64,000 nucleotides of DNA from Botryococcus braunii (lineage: Eukaryota > Chlorophyta > Trebouxiophyceae): NCBI GenBank assembly GCA_002005505.1, contig KV908440.1, forward strand, positions 42,501-106,500, written 5' to 3'. Positions 9,453 through 19,850 of this stretch are shown here, piece after piece. The translations under genes were made by a program, and so were the position numbers. How positions within the stretch are numbered: the stretch's first letter is position 1; each line of letters opens with the position of its first letter. The notes below the pieces were generated by a model. The model was not told the DNA's origin. It saw only the letters and a program-made list of their open reading frames with translations, and did no database searches.

Positions 9453-11400
9453 TGGGTATACCCCTTTAGGAGGGGCTTGATTACATTCCGTTTGTCGCAG
9501 GAGTTGACAGCAGAAGCATCAGCATTAACCGTTTGAAGCGAAACCATACTTTAGGAAAGTTCAGTTTATAGCACATCATCGTCTGTACTGCACAGTTAGT
9601 TGAGACAATTTGATTGATTGCAGCACTTGCTGTCTGTTTGTGTTAATCTTAAAAATATTTTAGACCATACTTTGCAAATCGCGATTGCTTGATTGTTTCT
9701 TTATCGAAGGTTCTGTAGCACCAAAGATCGCGACAGTTTGATACAAATCTACAGAGATACAGTGGTACATGATCTGAGAGTCCGAAGAATTTATTGTCAT
9801 AATTTTAAAAGCAGAATTAAAGTACTTTAGTGTTCTTTGCATTTGTTATTTGGGAGGTCCAAGGTTGCGCTTCAGGACCTCAATACCTAGAATTGGGTAT
9901 ACCCCTTTAGGAGGGGCCTGATTCCTTTCATTTTGTTGCAGGTACCAGCAGCACACCAACAGCAACAAAAATCAGCCGTAATACTACACATTAGGCATAA
10001 ATCCGTTTATAGCATACAACCACCTGTACTGCCAAGTTAGTTGGAGCAATATCAATACTTTGAGCAATTGATTTCTGTTTGACTGCTTCATATATTCATC
10101 CAAGAAAGTACAGTTTTCAATCGCGATTGTCTCACTGTTTCTTTAACGAAGCCCTTGCAGCATCAAAAATCGCGACAGTTAGACACATATCTATAGCAAT
10201 ACACCAGTAATCGATCTGAAACTTCGGAAAAGTGATTGCAAAATTATTTGAAAAAGTACCATAGTATTTCTGGGTTACCTGCATTTGTTATTAGGAAAGA
10301 CCAAGGCTGTGTGTGTCACCTTAGTGCCTAGAAGTTGGGTACACCCCTTCAGGAGGGGCTTGATTACATTCCGTTTGTTGCAGGTACCAACAGCCCACCG
10401 ACAGCGACAATAACCAGCAGTGATACTACACAGTAGGCATAGAGCACTTTATTGTACAACACCACCTGTCCTGCAGAGTTGATTGAAGCAAAATATATAC
10501 CTTGAGCCCTTGCTTTCTGTCTGATTGATTTACATATATACTAAGGGAGTAAATTTCCAATCGCGATTGCCTCACTGTTTCTTTAACGAAGTTCTTGCAG
10601 CACCAAAGATCGCGAGAGTGCAATACAAATCTGTAAGAAACACATTGGCAATTGACCTGAGCCTTTGAAAAAGTGATTGTTAATATACTAGAAGAGGTAT
10701 TATAGTACTCCTGGTTTACCTGCATTTTGTAACTAGGAAAGTCCAAAGTTGGGGTGCATCGTTTTAATACATAGAATTGGGTATACCCCTTAGGAGGGGT
10801 CTGATTACTTTCCGTTTGTCACAGGTACTGATATCAAAGCTACAGCAACGATAATCAGCTTTAAAACAGTATTGTAGGAATAGACCAGTTGATAGCGCAT
10901 CATCCATTGTACTGCCTAGACAGTTGTAACAATTGGTATACTTTGAGCACTTGTAAACTGTTTTCTTGCTTGTCGTAAATATTTGGTAAGAGTAATTTAC
11001 CACCGCGTTTGTCGTTTTGTTTCCTTATCGAAGTTCCGGTTGCCTCAAAGATCGCGGGAATCTGAATCATAACGGTAGGAATATTTGACGCTACGGTTTG
11101 ATAACCGATAAGTAGTGATTGCTGTGCTGTTTTAAGAAAAATCAGAGTACACCTGTGTGAGTTGCAAAAAATATTTGAAAGTTCCAAAGGAGTAGCACAT
11201 CGTTAGTGGAAACTTGAGTTACCGCATTGGTGGAAGCACCCATCATTAAACTGCTTATATTTGAAATTAAATAGTGAGGAGGAATTAAGGAACACCTTGT
11301 TTGGGTGGAAATTTCGGTTTGCACCTGAGCAATTCAAGTTGTGGGTCCACCCCATTAGGAGGGGTCTGACTATACCACTGTTGTTTGAGCAGGTACCCTA
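9453..11400 (+). repeat. Gypsy leader: five copies of a ~442-bp repeat
   Basis: A block of the form TGGGTATACCCCTTTAGGAG followed by GATTACATTCCGTTTGT recurs at 9453, 9894, 10336, 10778 and, diverged, 11342. Spacing is 441, 442, 442 and 564 bp. Each unit also carries a pair of TCGCGA-containing segments about 45 bp apart. No long plus-strand ORF exists here, so this is untranslated leader before gag. A packaging, translation or promoter role is possible but not shown. Confidence 0.85.
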
Positions 11401-11529
11401 CAGCCCTCAGGACTGCACCAGCCACTACATTCTACAGTAAGTAAAGGCAACCGCTGTAACGAAACTTCACGAGCCTCATCTCTAAGTGTGTGTTAGGCCC
11501 ATCTAGGTAGGACCACATCAAGCACTGAC

Positions 11530-12711
11530 ATGGCGGACGCGCAAGCCCCTGTTCGTTTAGAATTCTTCTATGGAAGGCCCACTGAGGATCCTTTTCAGTG
11601 GCTGGAATCGTTTGAGCTGTTCATAGAGGTTAACCGGGTAGAAGGAGATCGGGTATTGAGATTTGTTAAGCATGCAATGAGGGAAGAGGCCTATACTTGG
11701 TTTCGAGCAAATCAGGATGACATATTAGATTGGGAAGATTGTAAAGAGGCCTTTCTCGAACGGTTCGGCCTTGATGAAGACACACTTATGTCCAAAGTAG
11801 ATTCTTGCATGCAGCAACCCAACGAAAATGTACGAAGTTATGCTGACAGATTTAGAAAACTGATGGGATACCTGCAGAATCCATTACCAGTCAGGATGGT
11901 TACAAAATTATTTGTGAAAGGACTAGTTCCCCACCTTAAGGAGAGGGTACAAATGACATACCCAGGCAATGGAGCTTTGGCGGAAATTATACGTTTGGCT
12001 GCCAACTATGAGCAAACCTTTGGGCATGCCCCATTAGGAGGAATGTACCTTAATGAAAACACAGAAGTACCGGTGCGCGAGAGGATTGAGCAATGGAACC
12101 GCCGCGCCAATGACAATGTGGATCAGCGCGCAACACGCCCGCCGCAGCAGCAAAATCAAAGAGAGAACAATAGAGATAATAGAGACAACAGGAATTGGCA
12201 GCGTCAGCGAGACTTTCCGGAGCGACGCAACCAGCAGCAAGCAGCACCGCCTAGACAAACTGCCCCAATCAACCCACCAAGGGAGGCACCTGCGCTACCT
12301 CCGGCTAATGAAATTGACACCCTCACAAGGGAGATGGAGAGATTGAGAATTCAAATTGCAGAACTACAGAGGCCCCCGCCAGCTGCTAATTTCACCCAAT
12401 TTCAAGAGGATCGGACCATGGAAGATCAGCCCCAGGCCAGAATAATGTATGATGGGTTTACAGACCCATTCCCGGTATACCCTATATATGCAACTAAGAG
12501 GCCTGCAGAAAATCCACCCGAAGCAGACCCCGCGCCGCTACGCCGTCGCCCCAACAATCTGGAGCAAACTACAGTGGACCCAAGGAACCCACCTAGGCCT
12601 GCCGCCCCACGGCCTACCCCAGCACAACATCAACCACATGAACCAAGAACTCCAGCCGCACCTCAGCCAGTACTGCGAGAGGGCCAGCAGCGCGCCCTCC
12701 AGTGGACCTAG
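11530..12711 (+). CDS. gag: Ty3/Gypsy Gag (393 aa)
   Basis: ATG at 11530. Residues about 10-170 form a retrotransposon gag fold (FYGRPTEDPFQWLESFE; a YTWFR block; FLERFG; RSYADRFRKLMGYL). The C-terminal half is rich in Arg, Asn, Gln and Pro, including an N/R-rich stretch near residues 190-240 that may bind RNA. I see no CCHC zinc knuckle. The stop TAG at 12709-12711 lies inside the start of pol, which is open in the -1 frame from 12642. Confidence 0.92.
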   Translation: MADAQAPVRLEFFYGRPTEDPFQWLESFELFIEVNRVEGDRVLRFVKHAMREEAYTWFRANQDDILDWEDCKEAFLERFGLDEDTLMSKVDSCMQQPNENVRSYADRFRKLMGYLQNPLPVRMVTKLFVKGLVPHLKERVQMTYPGNGALAEIIRLAANYEQTFGHAPLGGMYLNENTEVPVRERIEQWNRRANDNVDQRATRPPQQQNQRENNRDNRDNRNWQRQRDFPERRNQQQAAPPRQTAPINPPREAPALPPANEIDTLTREMERLRIQIAELQRPPPAANFTQFQEDRTMEDQPQARIMYDGFTDPFPVYPIYATKRPAENPPEADPAPLRRRPNNLEQTTVDPRNPPRPAAPRPTPAQHQPHEPRTPAAPQPVLREGQQRALQWT

Positions 12712-15700
12712 GGGGACTGCCACCCCTACCTCATGTAGCTCGTCCCGCCGCGTATAGAAGACCAGGAGCTATCGCGCCGACAACCACGGAGCCTATTCAA
12801 CAAATAAAAGGGCTGCCTATGAAGCTTACCGTGCAATCCTATTTGAACCACGTCAGTGAAGAAGAATTTCAGAGGTCCATCCAGGAGCTCCAGGAGTCAC
12901 GCCGCCATTTCCTTCAGGCCCGACAGAATAACCCACCACGACCTAGAGAGGTGGAAGCTGAAATGGTAGTGCTTTCCAGTGACACCTCAGAAGGTCCCTC
13001 AGCCAGCGACTCGCCTGAGGGGACACCACAGTTGCAACCCCCTCAATTGAACCTACAAAGGCACCTTGTAAACACTACTGTAGCTACTGTCCCTATTCTT
13101 ATTAATGACTTGGTGTTTGAGGATGGAATCATTGACACTGGTGCCACAAACACCATGATTTCACAGTCAGCCGCGCGACAATTGAACTTGATGGACCAGA
13201 TTGAGCCTTCTCGCCTTAGATATTCTTGCGCAGATGGTAAAATGTCCACTCCTTGGGGTATCATTCGCAAGTTACCTGTGGGAGTGGAAGGTTTAGTAAT
13301 TCCTATTGATGTATTTGTTAGTGGGGCCACTTCGTACGATGTACTCTTAGGAACTGATTGGTTAACTCAAGCCCACGCTGAAATAAGCTTTGCCAAGCAA
13401 GAGATGTCTTTCCGAATAGAACCACAAATCATGGGAAGGGTTCCCATCACTGTTATGCCTGCTAGCAAGAGTAGTAATCGATACTGTGTTGCTCGCCTCC
13501 CCGAGCTAGACCTTGGCGGTCCCGCGGGGCCTCCTGCGGGCCCTGGGGTACCGGAGGTACCCGATCTACCGGACGTTAATATGAACGACGGAGATGACCT
13601 ATCAGGAGAATTAGAGGAGGACATGGACCTTAATGCCGCAAGTGACGAAGAAATAGAGAGTACTGATCAATCAGAGGAAGAGTATTCGGGGGACGAGGAG
13701 GTCACCTCGTCCGAATCCGAAGTGGAGATCTTCAATGCCCTTGTTAGAGACGAGGGGGAGGAACTCATGTTTGCTGCACATTCCTACTTAACTGAGGACT
13801 GGATGTTAGAAGTTAATATTTTTAAAGAGATTGAAGCTCAGTGGGGTCCCTTTGACATCGACGCATGTTGTGACACCCAAGGCTACAACTCTCAACTTCC
13901 TTTGTATTGGTCTAGCGAAACCGACTGCTTAATGCAAAACTGGACCCACATGAGTGTATATTGCAACCCTCCTTTTTCTTTAATTAGTAACATAGTTGAA
14001 CATTGCCTTGCATGCTTCACGGCGAGTCCCTTCACCACTAGTGCCGTACTTGTTCTCCCATGGTGGCCTTCTGCCCCTTGGTTTCCAACGGTTATTGAGC
14101 AACTCGAAATTATCAGGCAATTCCCTCCTGGAGTACAGTTGTTCACGGCTCCTGGAGAGGATCCGGCAGGTCCTCGGCTTCGTATTGGCCCAACTAGATG
14201 GCCTGTCATAATCGTGCGAATACCCACTTCACTTAGAAAGGAAGATCCTGGTATGCAGAGGTTGAGAGAGATTACAAATACTGAAAAGATGAAACAGGAC
14301 CCCGATCCCATGTTAAAAATCACCACCGGGATGCGAAAATTGGGTCCTAAGAGAGAAGAAGAGATTGAGAGATTAGTACAGGAGTATAAGGATGTATTTA
14401 CCCCAGGTATAGTACAAGAAAGAACCACCTTAATGCACCACCGCATAGACACTGGGGATGCGGTCCCCATTAAAACACGCCCTTATCGCTTGTCCCGTTC
14501 GGAGGATCAGGTGATCGAGGAAGAAGTTCACAAAATGCTAGAGGCTGGAGTGATAGTGCCTTCCAGCTCTCCTTGGTCTAGTTCACCTGTGTTAGTAGGC
14601 AAGCCGGATGGCTCTGTCCGGTTTTGTATTGACTACCGTCCACTAAATGCAGTTACCAGACGTGACAACTACCCCATGCCTAGGATAGATGAGACCCTAG
14701 ATTCCTTAGGTCAGGGGGTGGAATATTTGAGTAAGATTGATTGCAAGTCAGCCTTTTGGTTAATACCAGTAGCCCCAGAGGACCGTGCAAAGACCGCTTT
14801 TACTACCAAAGAAGGTTTATTCGAGTTTGTGTCAATGCCGTTCGGCTTGCGTAACGCCCCGGCTACGCTTCAGAGATTTGTTAACACTCTATTGCAAGAC
14901 TTAATAGGCAAGTGTTGTGTCATTTATTTAGATGATTGTTTGGTATACAGCCGCACATTCGAGGACCACCTCACTCATTTGAAATTAGTGCTTGAACGCT
15001 TCCGTGCGGTGGGCTTTAGAGCCAACCCAGCCAAGTGTGAGTTATGTTGCAGTGAAGTGTTGTACTTAGGATACGTTATTACGCCTCAAGGCATAAAACC
15101 CAACCCTTCCAAGGTTGAGGCAGTTCTCAACGCAGCACCGCCGACGAACGTGACCGAAGTCAGGTCCTTTTTGGGACTTGCAAACTACTACAGGAGATTT
15201 CTGCACAACATGGCCGCCATATCTGCCCCATTGACGCGGCTTACGAAAAAGGGGATTGTTTTCAATTGGACTACTGACTGCCAAGCCGCCTTCGAAGCCA
15301 TCAAGGCTATGCTAGTGGATGCACCGCTTCTACGATACCCCGACTTCAGCAAGAAATTCACCCTATACACTGATTGGCAGCCCGGAGCCGCCGCCGCTAT
15401 TCTGGGCCAGGAGCTTGAGGATGGTGACCATGTGATCGCATACGCCAGCAAAACTCTACAAGGAGCAGAGCTCAACTACTCTCCAACGGATGGGGAGCTA
15501 CTTGCCATAGTGTGGGCCGTGAAGCTATTCCGCCCCTACCTCTATGGAGTTCAATTTACTATAGTAACAGACCACAAAGCTTTAAAGTGGTTACTCACCA
15601 CACGCAACTTGTCCGGCAAGCTAGCACGATACGCCATCGAACTGCAAGAATATGACTTTGACATCCAGCACCGCTCGGGGACCTTGCATGGGAATGTGGA

Positions 15701-17549
15701 CTGCCTTTCTCGTCTACGCCTATTGCCGCCCCCTGAAGAAGACTACAGTGAAGAGCCGCCGCCGCCGCCGCTGCTAGAAGAAGAGAACATTGAGGAGAAC
15801 CACATGCACTGCTGCTACACCATGACCCTTGACAAAGAGAATATGCCGCCCGTTGAGGACAGAATGGACTTGGACCAGCCCTACTTGCCACCTACTCAAG
15901 ACGCCACGCAACATGAAGAGATGATAGTACCACAACCTTTACGCCGACATTCGGGGACAAGGGTTGAACCCCCACCAATTCGAGACCTGCCGCTACCTCC
16001 GGAGACCTTATTTGGCCCTTCTGCCGCTCTGGCCAGCCAAGAACCTATGACTACACCGCGTACGCGTATCGACAGCCCGCCGCTTATGGAGGATGTACCG
16101 TGCCAAGTATGCACTGGAAGAGATGATGAGGAGACCATGCTACTGTGTGATCTCTGCAACCACGGATACCACATCGACTGTTTGGAGCCTGCACTGTCCC
16201 GGGTACCCAGGGGACCCTGGCTATGCCCTTTATGTGACCACATTGCAGATGCCGTCCCCTCTCGTGACATTGTGGACGATGAAGAAGTACTTGACTACCT
16301 AGCCGCCGACAAACGACACCAACCTGGGACAAGCCGCAAGGATGCTAAGCGCATAGCACGCCGGGCTCAGAACTACTACTTTGCCGCCGAAGAATTCCCT
16401 ATTGAATGGAGGACCCGCAATTGGCCACTTGTAAGAAAGGCCACGAGAGGATTTGGCCCACGAACCGTACCATGGTACGAGGACAGACTTGACATTATTA
16501 AGGAGCTACACGATGACATGGGCCACTACGGAGTTAACCGCACAATTCATCTTATCAAGGAGCGCTTTTATTGGACGGATATGTCCCTCGACGTCAGACT
16601 ATACATACAACATTGCCCTGGATGTCAGTTTAGGACCATTCAACTCACCAAACCAGTGGAGCTGACTCCCGTAGCCGTCACGGGGGTCTTTCATATGATT
16701 GGAGTGGACCTGACAGGACCCATGGATGCGCCCTCGGGGCGAGGGAAAGTGTACATTGCCACCGCAATAGACTACCTCACTAAATGGGTGGAGGCCAAGA
16801 TTATCCCAAACAAAGAAGCATCGACTACCGCAAAGTTTTTCAAAGAAGAGATTCTGGCACGGCATGGATGCCCCCAGATTGTTATCACGGACAATGGCCA
16901 AGAATGGCAAGGAGAATTCCAAAATTTGATGGACCAATGCTTCGTAGAAGTGAGAAAGACCAGCCCATATCATCCCCAAGCCAACGGCCTCGTTGAGAGG
17001 TTTCACGGTACATTGAAGGAGAAGCTCGGGAAAGCCGCCCTTGAAAGCCCTGGAGCATGGGACCGCAAGCTACCTGACATTCTTCTGGGGTACCGGACGA
17101 GTCCCCAGGGTTCCACCAAGCACAGCCCCTTCCGGTTGTTGTACGGAAGAGCAGCCACCCTACCTATTGACAATAAGACCTTACCAAGCACGACGCCAGA
17201 CATAGCAGGCGGGGAAGGAAGTTGCCCCCGCGAGAGACATCAAGAGGAGATAGCAGCCGCCCACACCAACATTTTGCGCGCCCAGGAGCGCCAGAAAAGA
17301 GAATACGCTCAGAAACTGAAGCCCACGAAGCGTGGACGTGAAATTGAAGAAGGGCTACGTAACCTACAGCCTGGAGACTTAATAGCCGTCAAAAACCGGA
17401 AAAAGCACCAGTTGGCCCCAGCATTTGTGGGCCCTTTCATCTTCAAGGAGTACTACGACGACATCACGCTTGTTATCCAAAATTCTAAAGGAAAGACGTG
17501 GAGAGAATCAATACACACCGTTGGGAAGTACCATCCCAGCCACCACTAA
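12702..17549 (+). CDS. pol: Ty3/Gypsy Pol with Dam-like methyltransferase and PHD finger
   Basis: Open frame in the -1 frame relative to gag. The first base triplet here is GTG, so it is probably made by -1 frameshifting or from the internal ATG at 12819. Domains: aspartic protease IIDTGATNTM (D145); acidic linker (about 295-365); adenine-methyltransferase-like domain (about 370-515) with FDIDAC at 384 and CNPPFS at 421; RT (about 590-770) with YLDD at 742; RNase H (D891 in TLYTDW); a C4HC3 PHD finger at 1134-1178 (CQVC, CDLC, YHIDC, WLCPLC); integrase zinc-binding HHCC (about 1270-1315) and core with D1336, D1397 and E1432. The C-terminus is not a chromodomain. All catalytic motifs I checked are present. 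Confidence 0.95.
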   Translation: MDLGGLPPLPHVARPAAYRRPGAIAPTTTEPIQQIKGLPMKLTVQSYLNHVSEEEFQRSIQELQESRRHFLQARQNNPPRPREVEAEMVVLSSDTSEGPSASDSPEGTPQLQPPQLNLQRHLVNTTVATVPILINDLVFEDGIIDTGATNTMISQSAARQLNLMDQIEPSRLRYSCADGKMSTPWGIIRKLPVGVEGLVIPIDVFVSGATSYDVLLGTDWLTQAHAEISFAKQEMSFRIEPQIMGRVPITVMPASKSSNRYCVARLPELDLGGPAGPPAGPGVPEVPDLPDVNMNDGDDLSGELEEDMDLNAASDEEIESTDQSEEEYSGDEEVTSSESEVEIFNALVRDEGEELMFAAHSYLTEDWMLEVNIFKEIEAQWGPFDIDACCDTQGYNSQLPLYWSSETDCLMQNWTHMSVYCNPPFSLISNIVEHCLACFTASPFTTSAVLVLPWWPSAPWFPTVIEQLEIIRQFPPGVQLFTAPGEDPAGPRLRIGPTRWPVIIVRIPTSLRKEDPGMQRLREITNTEKMKQDPDPMLKITTGMRKLGPKREEEIERLVQEYKDVFTPGIVQERTTLMHHRIDTGDAVPIKTRPYRLSRSEDQVIEEEVHKMLEAGVIVPSSSPWSSSPVLVGKPDGSVRFCIDYRPLNAVTRRDNYPMPRIDETLDSLGQGVEYLSKIDCKSAFWLIPVAPEDRAKTAFTTKEGLFEFVSMPFGLRNAPATLQRFVNTLLQDLIGKCCVIYLDDCLVYSRTFEDHLTHLKLVLERFRAVGFRANPAKCELCCSEVLYLGYVITPQGIKPNPSKVEAVLNAAPPTNVTEVRSFLGLANYYRRFLHNMAAISAPLTRLTKKGIVFNWTTDCQAAFEAIKAMLVDAPLLRYPDFSKKFTLYTDWQPGAAAAILGQELEDGDHVIAYASKTLQGAELNYSPTDGELLAIVWAVKLFRPYLYGVQFTIVTDHKALKWLLTTRNLSGKLARYAIELQEYDFDIQHRSGTLHGNVDCLSRLRLLPPPEEDYSEEPPPPPLLEEENIEENHMHCCYTMTLDKENMPPVEDRMDLDQPYLPPTQDATQHEEMIVPQPLRRHSGTRVEPPPIRDLPLPPETLFGPSAALASQEPMTTPRTRIDSPPLMEDVPCQVCTGRDDEETMLLCDLCNHGYHIDCLEPALSRVPRGPWLCPLCDHIADAVPSRDIVDDEEVLDYLAADKRHQPGTSRKDAKRIARRAQNYYFAAEEFPIEWRTRNWPLVRKATRGFGPRTVPWYEDRLDIIKELHDDMGHYGVNRTIHLIKERFYWTDMSLDVRLYIQHCPGCQFRTIQLTKPVELTPVAVTGVFHMIGVDLTGPMDAPSGRGKVYIATAIDYLTKWVEAKIIPNKEASTTAKFFKEEILARHGCPQIVITDNGQEWQGEFQNLMDQCFVEVRKTSPYHPQANGLVERFHGTLKEKLGKAALESPGAWDRKLPDILLGYRTSPQGSTKHSPFRLLYGRAATLPIDNKTLPSTTPDIAGGEGSCPRERHQEEIAAAHTNILRAQERQKREYAQKLKPTKRGREIEEGLRNLQPGDLIAVKNRKKHQLAPAFVGPFIFKEYYDDITLVIQNSKGKTWRESIHTVGKYHPSHH
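13800..14240 (+). other. Dam-like N6-adenine methyltransferase domain in Pol
   Basis: The order FDIDAC, then a T-D-C-L-M-Q-N-W block, then VYCNPPFS, then VLVLPWW and WFPTVI follows the phage Dam family (Pfam DNA N-6-adenine-methyltransferase). In that family a D-x-D-A segment precedes the catalytic (D/N)PP(Y/F). Such a domain is known in DIRS-type retroelements; here it sits between protease and RT of an LTR element. Activity is not shown. Confidence 0.75.
16101..16250 (+). other. PHD finger between RNase H and integrase of Pol
   Basis: Canonical Cys4-His-Cys3 spacing: CQVC, CDLC, GYHIDC, then GPWLCPLC. PHD fingers typically bind the histone H3 N-terminal tail. Placed just before integrase, it could steer integration to particular chromatin. 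Confidence 0.88.
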
Positions 17550-17599
17550 AAGGACTAAAGGAAATAATTAGAAAAGGAATAGTATTGCACGCATTGAAA

Positions 17600-18115
17600 A
17601 TGTTTAAAGTAAGTTATACCACTACCGGTAGAGTGCTGAAGGTCGCATCCTTCCTACGAAGAAAGACCGTGAATGAGAAGAAGCTTGCTTCAAAGGACTT
17701 GAGCCAAAGCAGTATCTTGAGGGAATGTTGGAGTTTGGAATTGGATAGCATATGTAAGCGAAGAGCAATTCAGCCCCGCGCATCTATACTCATGGGCCAA
17801 GGGTCCCCGATGAACAACGGTGATGCCGCAAAGGCGGTGCATTATGAAACACCTTCCCAACGCGCAGCAATGGACAACGATACCTACAAAGTACCTTGCG
17901 GTAAGGACGAAGTACAAGGAGCTGTTCAAGGAACAATGAGCAAAGACCAAGCGTGCCGCATGCAGCCGACACAATTGGAGTCGTTCTACTATCATGGATA
18001 TCTTAACAAGGAACATGCAATACCTCGGCGCACCCGAGCAATAATCTGGCTGGACCAATTGAATTTGGAGGGTTTGGAAGCCCAAAGATGGAGAAGGATG
18101 TCACACCGGCTCTAG
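17600..18115 (+). CDS. Small 3' ORF of the Gypsy element, function unknown
   Basis: ATG at 17600, 171 codons, starting 51 bases after the pol stop; its frame is open back into the end of pol. The product is hydrophilic and basic with no membrane segment, so it is not an envelope protein. I recognise no domain. It may be an accessory protein or a chance open frame. Confidence 0.3.
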   Translation: MFKVSYTTTGRVLKVASFLRRKTVNEKKLASKDLSQSSILRECWSLELDSICKRRAIQPRASILMGQGSPMNNGDAAKAVHYETPSQRAAMDNDTYKVPCGKDEVQGAVQGTMSKDQACRMQPTQLESFYYHGYLNKEHAIPRRTRAIIWLDQLNLEGLEAQRWRRMSHRL

Positions 18116-18466
18116 TCCCGAGATACTTGCTTTTATCAGACATGTACACCTTCAAGGTGGAAGCAATCTGATGCATTCGAACTCTGGTGGTGTAAAATGG
18201 GCATCCCTTGATGACCATAGGCAGTACACTTGATGCAGTACATGTTGTACCTTATTCAGTAAATTATATTAAGTTCAATACATTATGATATCACGAAGAT
18301 ATTAGTAAGACCAACCCTTAGGGGAGGAAAGAATTCCTACATGCGTGAGTACAAGACAGAATTGAATACCCGTACTATTTGTACCTTATGTTGAAGCACC
18401 TGTACCTTATGTTTGGTAGTCTTGTGTCACTACTCTAGAAAGTCGTTCCAGACTTTCTCTCCTTTT
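18116..18466 (+). other. Gypsy 3' untranslated region
   Basis: No coding region. A second purine-rich block (CTTAGGGGAGGAAAGAATTCC) lies near 18318-18338, in addition to the main tract next to the LTR. Confidence 0.5.
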
Positions 18467-18481
18467 AGGGGGGGGAAAGAA
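18467..18481 (+). promoter_or_regulatory. Gypsy polypurine tract
   Basis: AGGGGGGGGAAAGAA lies just before the right LTR. The LTR may begin at TG 18482 rather than 18491; the left copy differs in those few bases. Confidence 0.8.
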
Positions 18482-18490
18482 TGCCACATA

Positions 18491-19850
18491 TGTCGTGTAC
18501 TGGAGTGTGACCGTGTATATTGGTGGCCATCCGAATGATTTAAGTGATAATGTGTATATTTGGCGTAACCACAAAAGTGACTGGTATACGACCCTCAATC
18601 GGACTTGTACAGCTTTTATTATGGCTCTTATTTGACAATTCATAAAGTCGTGGAAAAATGGCGCTTGTCTTTACCCTTTTGTACCTGGGTTGGGGTATTT
18701 ATCCCTGATTTAGGTCCTGAGGGCCAAATTGTGTATTCGGGTGACTTCATTCGAAGCAACGGTTGGAATTGAATGTTCGCGGAGACTTTGGTACTCGGTA
18801 GGTGCCATGCAGCTCGGCACGAGGAACTTTGACTTTTAGCCGTCCGCTGATCGATGTGTTGGCAGTGTTTTAACCGCTCCTGATCAGGTGATGGGATGTG
18901 TTAATACGGCTGTCCGTATTACGAGAGGGGAGTGTATATTAGGGGCTCAGCCTCCGGCCCACAAGTTTACAGTTGTTTCCAAGTTTCCAACGTGCATGTA
19001 AGACTCTCGCACCAAGAACTGAACTCTGTCCGCGGCCCCCGGCGAATAGGGATGGTATCTGTTTGACCTGTTATTTGAATCGTAATTGTGACACTGCCCT
19101 TGCAGTATTATTGTGCTTTTGTGACACCACTGTCTTGCCGAGTTAGGCCATTGATCGTCCCGGTGATAACCGTTAACTTGCATTGTAACACGTGAAATTG
19201 TATTTATTGTGAAAGAATATTGATAGAATTGACTTGTCATAGTAGAAATTCTGTGGGAACATTAAAATATCAAAGTAATTTAGTCGTTATACAGACCCCC
19301 TCCGCGGGAATACCAACCACGCCACGAGATCAAACACACACCACCTTTCGACTCCACAGAAACCTCAAAATACTCATATTCTAGGTACTCACAACCGCAG
19401 AGCAATATCTGAACAATAGCCGCGACGTAGCCGTAAGCCGCCTAAACACTGATCCGCAAGACCCCGACGGACTTCAAGAAAACACAATAGGAAGAAAACA
19501 CACATCCTGGAGAACAAAATCCTTTTGATAAAACCGTTAGTAAACTAATAACACTTAAACCACCAGACCCAGCACGAGTCCAGCCCCGCAGCTCGGAGCC
19601 GAACGAGCCTGAAAGCCATCGGAGCCAACCTCCGGTTAACGTCCGGAAGACCGGTCGCAGGACCGAGAGCAGTCCAGTAAGTCCCTCTAACAGCTAGGTC
19701 TCAGGGCCGTAATCCCTGGGTGGCGATCCTGTCTAGACGTACCTTAACAATAGTTGACCGCAGCAGTACAACCCAGAATCGAAACCCCGATAAAATTCAG
19801 CCATTTTAATCACGAAAAATTTGGATACCGTTGGGCACGGGTACCCTGTA
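18491..19850 (+). repeat. Gypsy right LTR (1360 bp)
   Basis: Uninterrupted copy of the left LTR. The short minus-strand ORF inside it is duplicated only because the LTR is. Confidence 0.95.

Larger units (their letters stand above)
1442..19850 (+). mobile_element. Ty3/Gypsy LTR retrotransposon with Dam-like and PHD domains
   Basis: Complete LTR element on the plus strand: split left LTR (1442-2699 plus 9203-9304), primer-site candidate, long repeated leader, gag (11530-12711), pol (12702-17549), a 3' region with a small ORF, polypurine tract and right LTR (18491-19850). Without the nested Copia insertion it is about 11.9 kb. The domain order protease, methyltransferase-like, RT, RNase H, PHD finger, integrase places it in Ty3/Gypsy by integrase position, with two additions not usual for the group. 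Only three mismatches were noticed between LTRs, so the insertion is recent. Both main ORFs are open, so it may be functional. Confidence 0.93.

Noticed and set aside
17370..17549. Chromodomain at the Ty3 integrase C-terminus
   Set aside because: The tail (LQPGDLIAVKNRKKHQL and following) is an integrase C-terminal domain; no aromatic-cage pattern.
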